Assembly: GCA_946807835.1 (NCBI GenBank)
Contig: OX327699.1
Coordinates: 17,658,014-17,722,013, forward strand
DNA: 64,000 bases
Origin: Ailanthus altissimus
Lineage: Eukaryota > Streptophyta > Magnoliopsida > Sapindales > Simaroubaceae
Direction of reading: 5' to 3'
Part shown: positions 32,664 through 43,599 of the stretch, one piece after another
Layout: each line of letters opens with the position of its first letter
Position numbering within the stretch: the stretch's first letter is position 1
Notes under the pieces: model-generated
What the model saw: the letters and a program-made list of their open reading frames with translations, nothing else
Databases searched by the model: none
Told to the model about the DNA's origin: nothing
Made by a program: the position numbers and the translations under genes

Positions 32664-34705
32664 AGTTATAATCTATGACACAACTTGATATGTAATTTCT
32701 CTTTATGGCAGCGGCCAAATGTGGTTCGAAGAAAATGAGCAATGAAGTTGAGCGATGCTTGTCCTTGGTAAGATGCTAGCTAGTCGATCCGTTTGATAAT
32801 GATCTTTTTAGATGTATGATCATGTAGCTAAATCTTAAGTGTGTCGAGGAGAGGATGTACGGACTATTATGCTACCTAATCAGATTGTCAAAGCAGGTCA
32901 GTCTTTTATTTTTATTTTATCCGGTGTCTATTAGCTCCCATCAAGTTTTTCTTATTTAAACGCATTTCTATGGCCGGTTGATGCGGAAAAAACTAGACAT
33001 CGGACAACTATTACCTCAGATACTCGACAACAAATTATGGATATGAACCGAAAGGCTAGGGAAAAATGGAAGAAGAAGCGGACTGAGGCAACAAAGCTCC
33101 AAAAAGTTAATGAAGTGAGTCGCTTTGTGCATTTTATGTATTATGCTCATGCACACACACGCGCATCCATTTGGTGATGACATTATCATTTTGTTCAAGT
33201 TCTATGTATATAATATCGCTAAAATGCATCCTGAGGGTGATAGTGAAGTTGACGGTGATAAGGAGAAAGATGATGGTCGTGGGAAATCAGTGAAGGGATC
33301 AAGGATTATTACTCTGTTGAGCATTCATATATTGACCACTTGTACATTGTCTTGTCCTTTATAACTTTCTTCTGGGCTTTGCAGGTGAACAAAGAGGAGG
33401 ATGACAAAATGAGGACCACAGCTGCAAATTGCTGCTCGTGCTGCTGTTTGGGAGATGACATGTTGCCCAAATGGCAACTGATGGCTGAGCAAGGCCTGCA
33501 GAAATGCGAGGGAGGGACGAATGCAGCATCTGGTACTCAAGCAGGAAAAGTCATTGTTCGCGGTATAAATTTCGAAGGATCTGGGGTTCGTGTATGTTCA
33601 GTGTCCAACTAGACGGATGTAGCCTCAAATTAGAGAGAAACTGAGACTAAGAAATTTATCAAATAAGATAGGGCCGAACTTGGCTGTTAGCAAGCGAAGT
33701 TTATAGCTAAGTTGTCAACGAGCAAGGTCTATGGCTAGACTCGGGATATGGTGTAGCGAGCGTATCATAGAACTTGGATTCTTCTCAGAGAAGGACGAGC
33801 GAAGCTCTAATAACAAGTTTACAAGAGTTTTCAATAAACAAGGATGCAGAGTCTTGAGTTGAAAGGTAAAAACGTGATAAAAAGCTCAAAATTATGAATT
33901 ATGTGTATTGAATAATTGATGATGATTACAATAAAAAAATCAAGCTTATTTATAGTGTAAAATCCTACACAAAACTTATTTTTTCAAAAAAAAAAAAAAG
34001 AATTATAATATAACACAATTTTTTATTGTGAACAAATTTTTAAATAAACTACAATTGGGTCTATAATCCCAAAATAAAAAGCCCATTAGATACTTTCTTA
34101 GGCTGACATCAACAATCATCTACCTTAAACCTCCATCACCATCTGGAATGAATATGAAGGATAATCAAGAAGCAGAGAAAAGAAGCCAAACGACTACTAC
34201 TTTTGGTAACCGTGATTCAAATCTATAAACAGTCTTTCAGGAAATCTTTAGCTGGTAACTGGTTCTAGTTTACATTTCATTACCATCACAAGAGTCCAAG
34301 CTAAAATGAGTTGCAAATCTAAGATTGACTAAAAATTTGATGACTTTGCTTTAAATTTTGGGTTCTAACATGGGACTTGTTAGTAATACAAGTCTAGCAG
34401 TATTGACTATTATTTATAACACAAGATCAATCCTTAGCATGTGACACTCTAGTGGTTATTCTGATAGCAGTGGTTTCCTATTCTCGTGATGTCTTTGTTC
34501 ATCTTAGTTGTTTTGCGTCCTACTCTCTTTCAGCAGGTGCTGTTAGAAAATTGGGAGGAACCAAGCTATGGTGCCTCAAAACAAGGTGGCTCGTGCTATA
34601 TCTGTTAAAAGGACGTGGTTGCTGTCCTGGAAAGAGAACCCCAAATGTCCAAGTCAACTCTGATTTATCGCTTGTATGAGAAAATCCGGTCTGATACTTG
34701 CCATG
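32664..34705 (+). pseudogene. TAF4b pseudogene: duplicated exons 9-14
   Basis: This is a truncated copy of about 14396-15931, introns included. Exon 9 is at about 32712-32767, and exons 10-13 follow in order. Exon 14 ends at about 34695. Lesions are visible: the exon 11 acceptor changed from CTATAG to CTATGG, the exon 12 acceptor from AG to AT, and the exon 12 donor from GT to GG. Exon 13 has a 2-base and a 1-base loss (GCAAATTGCTGC, GTTTGGGAG). Exon 14 has a 1-base loss and a 2-base gain (GTTAAAAGGACG). A 560-bp element interrupts exon 13 at 33555. Exons 1-8 are absent. Introns are retained, so it arose by DNA duplication, not retroposition. Confidence 0.93.
33555..34114. mobile_element. 560-bp LTR-like insertion in the TAF4b pseudogene
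   Basis: It interrupts the exon 13 copy between GCAGGAAAAG and TACCTTAAACC, which are adjacent (except for a few bases) in the real gene. Ends are TGTTCGCGG and ATCAACA (TG..CA). The flanks GTCAT and ATCAT share four of five bases. A run of 14 A lies at about 33986. There is no coding content. A short solo LTR is the best guess, and a MITE-like element cannot be excluded. Confidence 0.6.
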
Positions 34706-34716
34706 TATTATGAAGG

Positions 34717-34868
34717 CTTGAATGCAGTGGTCAGACAAGAGGGCCTGCAAGGAAACACTTGAAGCTAGGAGGTCTATTCAGAAGAATTTTAAGGGCTTCA
34801 TCAATCACAAGATTGGAGGAGACAACAAGCTGACTGAGGAGATTCTTGCAGTCGGCCCCGTTTTCTGA
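34717..34868 (+). pseudogene. Orphan exon-like sequence, family not recognised
   Basis: After the TAF4b homology ends, a possible acceptor (GAATGCAG) precedes an open frame of 46 codons ending in TGA at about 34868. It includes TLEARRSIQKNFKGFINHKI and NKLTEEILAVGPVF. Its codon pattern and charged, helix-like composition look like a real terminal exon. I cannot assign it. It is absent after the intact TAF4b, so it was either joined to the pseudogene at duplication or is the remnant of a gene that once stood between TAF4b and UFC1. Confidence 0.35.
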
Positions 34869-34869
34869 T

Positions 34870-35730
34870 CAAAGTCCCTCTTTAATATCAGCGGGGAACA
34901 GTGGAACATGAAGAAATAAAGCGCAATGCACAATTTGGTCGTGTTTAATTCATATAAACTTCCTCTTCTTCTCCAAGCGGAGCTTCTAATTTCATTTATA
35001 GTTGCAAATCTAACCCGATTCGTTAAATTATTTAGGCAACCGTCATCACATGCCATGTGTACAATTTCAATAAACGTTTGCATTGAAATGTCCTTCGATA
35101 ATAGACAGAATTTTCACTGAGATGAACAAAGACATACACAAAATCACAGTTGCTTTCATAAAAAGAAAATTAAAAAAAAAAGTCCCTTCCATCAACACCT
35201 CTGATCCTACATTAGACGCCCAATCTAAATGAAAACGAAAGGGTTCGTACCCTCTTCCAGATTAAATCATTATACTGCAGTGGCATTATATCAGATTGCT
35301 TCAACAAGTGCAAGATCACTCAATAGAGGAAATTTGACTCATTATAGTAATCAGGTTACATCCAATTTGATAATAACATTCTACATACAACACGAAGCAA
35401 TTCTCAACAAATGCACTGAACATATGAGTATATATTTTGCAAGCGAGGTCAAAATAATTAGCTACTGTAACCACAAAGAACAAAACAATATTTTAAAAAG
35501 AAAGATTTTGTCTAAAGAGGCAGTCTATTGACTTGTGATGTACACAGAAAATGGCAGAAATTTCATGAGTATATAGCTGATAATATTGAGTGTAATTAAC
35601 ATCTTCGGGGAAACTGTATACTAGTGCATCTGTAAATTGCACACTTGCCTTGACACTTGTTTTCTCTGACCAAACCAAGAACTCCCAAAATCTAGCACTA
35701 CTTTTACAGCCTCAATGTTATATCGAATAA
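34870..35730. other. Spacer and UFC1 3' region
   Basis: No gene is recognised. The part next to 35730 is probably the UFC1 3' untranslated region read on minus. Short open frames on both strands have no recognisable content. Confidence 0.4.
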
Positions 35731-36993
35731 CTAAGATTCACTGGATGAGCTTACATCATCTTTGTGCTTAATCATGCCAGAGTCAACAAGAATGGGAATC
35801 TCTGCTGCAAGCCATGGAGCAAGACCCAAACAAAGTGCATGTGCTATACCAAACCTCGGACTGGTCGAACATAACCAGAACAAAAAAAGACCATCACTTA
35901 TGTTAGCAATGTGAGCTAGAAAAAACCTTAAAACAGAAAAGAAGGCAAATGAAATGAAATCAAATTATGCAAAATATGCGAAAGTCATGATGATAGCACC
36001 AAAAACAAAATTGTGTGCTAATTGAAAAAATAATGCAGGAACAGAAAATAAATTGTGCGGACATAAATTCTGACATCTCTTCAAAGTGGGTTAACCCGAG
36101 TCCCTAACGCACACAACACTTTTGTCTTTTTATTTCTTTTGGTATAACTAGCAAAGCTGAAGTTACACATTTGTTTTTCCCCCAAATTTCTTCAATCTCA
36201 GAAACAATAAGATGCTTTTAAAATTAAAACATGAAACTAAATACTCATGGGTAATAATTCAACAAATACTTAATTACATAAAAATGCTTTTTTTAAATTA
36301 AAAAAAAACATAATAATGCCATGCACAATTGACAATTTCGATATCATTCCCATTCATTACGTTTCTCAGCACTTAAAAGCTTATCACATATTTCTCAAAA
36401 TAACAAAATAAAATAAAATAAATACCTACACAAGCACATAATTCAATTCATCCAAGTTACGCAAGGGTGAAAAAAAAAGAAATCAATAACTAAAAAAAAA
36501 AAGTACCAATTTTTGGCCCAAAGCGGCTTGAAATGAACGGTCAAGCAAATCTTCCCTCCTCTGTACATCTGCAAACGCCGAAAAAACCCAAACACCGACA
36601 ATTAAAAACAAAAACAAATATAAAAAATTAGGAGAAGAAAGCGAGAAACAAACTATAAACCTTCTGGGTCTTCCCATCGAGTTGCGGGAGCTCGAGCTCG
36701 GGAGCCGTGGCGGGGTACGTGATCGGAATATCGAACTGAAGATCGAACTCATACTTCAAGAGGTTGTGGACGTACCAGCACTTGCCAGTCCAACGTGTCC
36801 CCTCGGGATTGGCCGCTGAGATGCGGAACCAATCATTGTCGTTGGACTTGTTCATCTGCGTGTAGGCGATCAAAGTCTTGTACTCCTCTTTAAGCCGCTG
36901 CGTCCACGCCGCGCCGTCTCTCGGACCGGCTTTCGTCGACAATAGCGGGATCTGGGTCAGCGTTGACTTCGTGCTTGGGTCCCATCCCTCCAT
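35731..36993 (-). CDS. UFC1: UFM1-conjugating enzyme 1 (UFC1), 3 coding exons
   Basis: UFC1 is the E2-like enzyme that takes UFM1 from UBA5 and, with the UFL1 ligase, attaches it to targets such as ribosomal proteins at the endoplasmic reticulum. Exons on minus are 36993-36661, 36568-36507 and 35860-35731. They sum to 525 nt, a 174-residue protein, with GT-AG introns. The whole family fold is visible: [67 protein letters not shown], then [20 protein letters not shown]. Cys119 in KICLT is the catalytic cysteine (Cys116 in human). The third exon gives [20 protein letters not shown] and IKHKDD. Length agrees with the family (about 167-175). The gene is convergent with the TAF4b pseudogene. There is no sign of damage. 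Confidence 0.96.
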
Positions 36994-37095
36994 TTTCGCT
37001 AACCCTAGCCCCAGTGTTTGGCAATTCTGACTTTCGATTGATTTGGATTCTCTCTCTCCGCGTTTTTAGTTAAATTGTAGATTTTTCCCCCCCGG
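36994..37095 (-). promoter_or_regulatory. UFC1 5' leader with telo-box-like motif
   Basis: Directly upstream of the ATG the minus strand reads CTAGGGTTAG (plus CTAACCCTAG, about 37000-37009), close to the plant telo-box AAACCCTA common near starts of housekeeping and translation genes. A CT-rich tract (TCTCTCTCTCC on plus, about 37050) follows. No clear TATA box is seen. The transcription start is not known. Confidence 0.4.
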
Positions 37096-38390
37096 AAAAG
37101 TATTACATGCGGCGCTAGGTGGGGGTATAATTGGAATTATAAGGTTGTTTCATTATGACGAGAGTGTCCCTGTCTTGAGGATCGTATACTTGTGACAGCT
37201 CAGATAGTCTCATAACCGACTCTGTTCAGTTTTTAATCGGTCGGTTAAATCTTCTGATTTTCATCGCAGGAAAAGGGTACGTTTGGTACGAGGTTTTTAA
37301 GTAAAATTTCTTTTTGAGTAAAACTTACGTTAGTATATTTTTTATAAATATTATTTAAGAAAAAATTAGTTATTACTTATATTTTTTTAATAAATATTAT
37401 ATAATTATTTTTGTTGATCGAAAAAAATAATTCTTTAAACCAGCGAGTTTTGAATATGTTTGTTAGCAAGAATCAATACTTGAGACCTTGTCTTGGTTGG
37501 GCTTACTTGCAGAAGCCTGAATTTTTTATTCTTCGTCAATTATGACAGAATCTGCAAAGCACAAGCGAAGTTATCGTGATGGTCTCGTCGGGATGGATTC
37601 CAGCAAAGACTCTCAAATATTTAAGTCAAAAATAATATTTATCGTAAAAGACTAGTGAAAAAGTTAAGTAAAAATGATGAAGAATAAAGAAAAATACATT
37701 TTTTTTCTCTTTATGTCTAGTTTTTGTGTTTTTTTGGCATCATTATTTGCTTATGTATCTCTCTCTCTCTTTCTTATAGCACTGATCTTTAGAGGACTTT
37801 CTAAGCATATTCCTTGGCATGCTTCTAACTCTACTTCTGTTGTGCTTCTGTCATACGTCAAATATCTTCATACTGATCTTCTTCTGACACGCTTTTGCTA
37901 TACACCAAATATCTTTCTGACATATGTTAAGCATATTCTTGGCATATTCCTTATACCTGTCTTTGTCGGTGAATTTAGTTAAGTGTAAGGTTAAGTTCGA
38001 TTTGCTTGGGTCGATTTTTTGGTAGTCTCTTCCTGTTCGGCTCAGTTGTGGTTTGAGGTCTTCTCAAAGAGCTGGTCTTTTGGTGACTTCATTGGCTATA
38101 CCTGGTTGGCTTGTTCGGCACACAGCCGACTGGTGTCTGTTCTGACTCGGTTTCTTCGTTGATCACACAAGCGCTGAGATGAACTGATCTGGTTAGTGTA
38201 TAAAGGGTGGTTTTGACCGTATCATAGTCTATCCTACCAAGCAGATGCTTTAGATTGCTAATTAGATCATTTGAATTCGAGCAGTTCTCTGCTGTCTAGC
38301 CCTGCCAAGGCCTGACTTGATGACTATCACCATAAGCTTGTCTTCGAAGTGGGTTGTCCTGTAAGGAGTGGTGGGCTTTGAGGATTATCC
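37096..38390. other. Intergenic stretch between UFC1 and the satellite array, origin unknown
   Basis: No recognisable gene is present. A frame at 37674-37982 (102 codons) is hydrophobic because of T-rich DNA and looks like chance. The more GC-balanced block at about 38000-38380 (GGTTGGCTTGTTCGGCACAC and similar) reads like a decayed LTR, but I find no ends or partner. Confidence 0.4.
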
Positions 38391-41300
38391 CACAAAAAAA
38401 TATTTGACTGGGCCTAATTTATGGTTTCAAAAGTTTACTAGTCGAGTTTTTAGCTTTCAAATTGTTGATTTTCGCAAAAATATAGACTACTATATTAACC
38501 TACAAGTTTCACAATTTTGTGACGATTATCTAGTCAAAAGAAGTATTCAATTGCTTCAAAACGGTATAATTTATCCAAAATTTTGAAACCTCTAGTTCAA
38601 ACTATAGTTTTCAAAAGTTTTTTAGTGCAGTTTTTAAGTCCCAAATTAATGATTATCGAAAAAATATAGACTATCGTATTAACCTACAAGTCTCAGAATA
38701 TTGTGATGATTATCTGATTACAAGAAGTACTCTATAGTTTCAAAATGGTATAATATAAGAGAAAATTTTCTAGTTGAGTTTTTGGTTCCAAATTCTCGAT
38801 TTTCGAAAAAAACATGGACTACCATATGACCTAGAAATCTTAGATTTTTGTGATGATTATTTCTTGAAAATAAGAATTCGATATCTTTAAAATGATATAT
38901 TATGTACAAAATTATGGATCCTCTAGCCTAAGGTATTGTTGCAAAAAAAAAATTATAGTAGGGTTTGGGTCCCAAATATTTGATTTTGGCCAAAAAGTGA
39001 ACTACCACATTGATGAAAAAGTCTCAAAATTATGTGATGATTTTTTGGTAAAAAGAAGTATTTGATAACTTCGAAACGGTAGAATATATGTGAAATTCTA
39101 AAATCTCTAGCCCTAGCTATGGTTTTAAAAAGTTTCTTAGTCGAGATTTTGGGTCCCAAATTTTGATTTTTGCAAAAACGTGAATTACCACATTAACCTA
39201 TAAGTCTTTAAAATTTTGTGATGATTATATGGTGAAAAGAAGCATTTGATAACTTCACAATGGTATATTATGTGCGAACTTCTGAAACTTCTAGCCTAAG
39301 TTATGATTTTCAAAAGTATCTTAGTTGAGTTTTTGGTTCTCAAATAATCGATTTTCGTAAAAACGTGGACTAGTACGTTGACCTACAAGTCTTTAAATTT
39401 TGTGATGATTTACTCATTAAAATAATCATTTTATAGCTTTAAAATAAAATATTATGTGTAAAATTCTGAATCTCTAGCCAAAATTATAGTTTATAAAATA
39501 AAATAAAATAAACAATTCTAGTCGAGTTTTTGGGTCCCGAATGATTTATTTTGGCTAAAATATGGACTACCACCTTGATCTACAAGTCTTTGAATTATGT
39601 GGCAATTATTTGGTAAAAAAAAGTATTCGATAGCTTCGAAATAGTATAATATGTGCGAAATTCTAAAATCTCTAGCTTAAGCTATGGTTTTCAAATGTTT
39701 CTTAGTCGAGTTTTTGTGTCCTAAATTATTGATTTTCACAAAAACATGAACAACCACGTTAACTTGCAAGTCTTAGAATTTTATTATAATTATCTAGTGA
39801 AAAGAAGCTTTTGATAGCTTTAAAATAGTATATTATGTGTGAAATTCTAAAACATTTAGCTTAAGTTACAATTTTCAAAAAATTTCTAGTCAAGTTTTTG
39901 GGTTCCAAATGATTGTTTTTGACCAAAAAGTATACTACAACCTTGATCTTTGAGTTTTAGAGTTTTATGATGAATATCTTGTGAAAAGTATATTACATGC
40001 AAAATTTTGACACCTTTAGCCTAAGCAATTGTTTTCATAAGTTTTCTAGTCGAATTTTTGGGTCACAAATTATTAATTTTCACAAAAGTATAGACTACCA
40101 CATTAACCTACAAGTCTTATAATTTGTAATGGTCATCTTGTAAAAAGAAGCATTCGATAGTTTCAAAATGGTATGTTATGTGTGAAAATTTAAAACCTTT
40201 AGCTTAAGCTATGAATTTTATTTTTAAAAAAATCTGCTCAAGCTTTTATATCCCATATGACTAATTTTGGCCAAAAAGTGGACTACCACCGTGACTTATA
40301 AGTCTTAAAATTATGTGATCGTTATCTAGTGAAAAGAAGCATTTTATATATTTAAATAATATATTATATGCGAAATTTTGAAACTTTTAATCTAAAATAT
40401 GGTTGTTAAAATTTTTATGATCGAGTTTTTGGGTCCAAATGATTGATTTTAACCAAAAAGTGGACTACCACCTTAACTCACAAGTCTAAAAAATATGTGA
40501 TAAATAGCTAGTAAAAAAAAAAGAATTTGATATCTTCGAAATGGTATAATTTATGCAAAATTCTAAAATCTCTACTCGAGGCTACATTTTTCAAAAGTTT
40601 TCTAGTTGAGATTTTGGGTTCCAAATTATTGATTTTCGCAAAAAAAAAAAATAGACTACTACGTTGATTTACAAGTCTTAGAATTTTGTAATAATTATAT
40701 GGTGAAAGAAAATATTCGATAATTTTGAAATAGTATAATATATGCAAAATTCTAAAACCTTATGGTTTTTAAAAGTTTCTTAGTCCGATTTTTAGGTCTT
40801 AAATTATTAATTTTTATAAAAACGTGAACTATCATATTGGCCTACAAGTCTTAAAATTTTGTGATGATTATTTAGTAAAAAGAAGCATTCAATAGCTTTA
40901 AAATAGTATATTATGTGAAAAATTCTGAAACCTCTATTCTAAGTATGATTTTTAAAAGTTTTCTAGTCGAGTTTTTAGGTTTCAAATAATTGGTTTTGGT
41001 AAAAAGCAAACTACCACCTATACCTACATGTCTTTGAATTATGTGATGACTATCTGGTGAGAAAAAGTATTCATTAACTTCGAAATAGTATATTATATGA
41101 GAAATCCTGAAACCTCTAGCCAAAACTATGATTTTCAAGAGTTTACTAGTAATGTTTTTGGGTCTTAAAATATCAAAATTCACAAAAATGTGGACTACCA
41201 CATTAATCTACAAGTCTTAGATTTTGTGATTTTTATTTGGTGAAAAAAACATTCGATAATTTTAAAATAGTATATTATGTGCGAAATTTTGAAACCTTTA

Positions 41301-41510
41301 GCCTAAGCTAAGGTTTAAAATAAAAAATTAGTCAGATTTTGGGTCTTAAATGATTGATTTTGGCCAAAAAGTGAACTACCATATTAACCTACAAGTCCTA
41401 AAATTATGTGATGATTGTCTGAAAAAAAAAGTATTTGATAACTTCAAATGATAACCTCTAGCCCAATCTATTATTTTAAAAGATTTCTTAGTTGAGATTT
41501 TAGATCTCAA
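38391..41510. repeat. Degenerate satellite array, about 180-185 bp period, first segment
   Basis: About 17 diverged monomers follow each other head to tail. Each has the order TAGTCGAGTTTTTGGGTCCC, AAATTATTGATTTT, GACTACCACNTTGACCTACA, AGTCTTAGAATT, GTGATGATTATCTGGTGAAA, AGAAGYATTCGATAGCTTC, AAACCTCTAGCC. Spacing of the GATTTT block is usually 178-188 bp. Two types recur: type A carries GATTTTGGCCAAAAAGTGG and type B carries GATTTTCGCAAAAACGTGG. They alternate in parts (for example A at about 39546, B 39731, A 39913, B 40074, A 40262). The segment is interrupted at 41510 by the copia element. Confidence 0.88.
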
Positions 41511-43577
41511 TGTTGGAATGTTATGATATTCATAACGCAGCGGAATATAAAATAAAATTTTTTAATCTTTATTTTCATAAGATAAAGGCAATTTTTATTC
41601 GAGAATCTTATGAATATATGAATTTGATGTTTAAAGTAAATAAGAATTAATAATAAACTAAAATATATCTTGAATCGACACTAGGTTTTTTTCTATCAAA
41701 AGATTCCAAACCAAACATTTTATTCTATAGTGAGAGGAAGAGTGAGATTCCAATTTTTTCTTCTAAAGAAAAAACACGTATTCTTTTTTAGAGGGTTTTT
41801 ACGTATTTGTGTGTGTCTCTGTTTTTTAGACTAATACTATCCTTTTAAAATAATAAACTATTATTATTTTAATTTAATAGTTTAATAAATAACATTTATT
41901 AATTAAATTATTATCTTTTAAAAAAACTTAATTCATGTAATTCACATAGAATCCTACTCTTTAGTTAACGTATAATGCCTAACAATTTAACATTATTAGA
42001 CTTTTAAAAGAAATGGACTAATAGTCTCTTAATAAAAGAAAAACATTAAATTAAAATAAACACGTATTCTTTTTTAGAGAGAAATAGTGGGATTCCAATT
42101 TTTTCTTCTAAAGAAAAAAATACGTATTCTTTTTTAGAGGATTTTTACGTATTTGTGTATGTCTCTTTTTTTAGATTAATATTATCCTTTTAAAATAATA
42201 AATTATTATTATTTTAATTTAATAGTTTAGTTAATAACATTTATTAATTAAATTATTATCTCTTAAAAAGAGATTTAATTCATATAATCCACATAGAGTC
42301 ATACTCTTAATGGTTAATGTATAATGCCCAACAATTTAACATTATTAGACTTCTAAAAGAGATGAGCTAATAGTCTTTTAATAAAAGGAAAACATTAAAT
42401 TAAAATAAAATCTTTTTTATAATTTCAAAAACTATCCTTCAAATTTTATATATTTAATTTCTTAAATTAATATTTAATTATATTTGGATAAGATATTATC
42501 TATATTAATTAATTTTATCTAAATATAAAACATACGTATTTTGAAAATTATTTTTTGGACACAAACAATTTATGTAATAATACAATCATTTTTTAATTGT
42601 TTACTATAATAACTAAAGAAGTGGTATTGGATAATTTCAAACTCTAATTTATTAATTTTGGATAATTAATTAAGTAAATTTATTAATTCCAGTGTTATTC
42701 CACTAAAAACTTGGAATTGCACTTTTAAAATTACAAATATAATTTACTCAAAAAACTTAAAGCAGTCCATCGATTCAATCACTACATGCAATTCAACCTT
42801 TCATAGATGGTTCATAATTAGAGTTAAGTCAATTACCGTTTTGCCCTTATAATTATTTCTTTATCCTTAAGTACCATTAATTAACTTATGAACAGTTAAT
42901 TTGTAACATTGTTACAAATTAAGAGTTCTAACTATTCAGTTCCAGAATTAACCCTTAAAGGAACCTTCTTTCTAACTTTCATTAGAAATAAATGGATTCC
43001 ATATCTATAAATATATTCCCAACTACTTATCTCACTATACCACCAAAATACAAGTTTTTAACATATTATTTTAGATAAACCGTAACAAGTATTTTAAATA
43101 ACATAATAATACAAATAGAAGTTTATGATCACTTGGGATTAAGTTTGATATGCATATGATTATCAGTTGATTTTATTTAAATTCTTAATTAACAACAATA
43201 TTTTACATAAAAATTCAAACTGCGTCTAATCTAGTCTTATTTAATCATATTATATAAAGTGCCTCTATCATAATGTCACTATGTTAGTGATCTAGATAAA
43301 ATCACTATATTCTAAATGTATGTGAACCGCACTAGTAATATTTAATTAAAGATCCTAAACTTTAATTTATTTATTACGAACTTTTTTTGTTTATTATCCA
43401 TAACTTTAATTCTCTTGTATATAATAATTATACACTAAAGGTATGGTTACATAAAAAAAATGGATTTTCTAATATTTATGTCATAAAATTATGAACATTT
43501 TTTAAATATAAAATTGTAACTTTATTAATTTCATAAAAATAGTACAAGTACACGCTTTTAGGGCACTATTCCTAACA
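41511..43577 (-). repeat. 3' LTR with an internal tandem duplication
   Basis: This 2067-bp LTR is about 320 bp longer than its partner. The excess is a tandem duplication: sequence from about 41741 (AGTGAGATTCCAATTTTTTC) repeats from about 42086. Both copies contain TACGTATTCTTTTTTAGAG and the ATAATAAAYTATTATTATTT block. Confidence 0.85.
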
Positions 43578-43599
43578 ATCTCCCACTTGCCTTAAAACA

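Noticed and set aside
37674..37982. 102-codon plus-strand frame between UFC1 and the satellite
   Set aside because: It is hydrophobic because the DNA is T-rich. It has no recognisable family, no splice support and no neighbour context.
38391..41510. Regular repeats suggestive of a CRISPR-like array
   Set aside because: The repeats are contiguous and diverged with a period of about 180 bp and no unique spacers, in a eukaryotic genome. This is a satellite.
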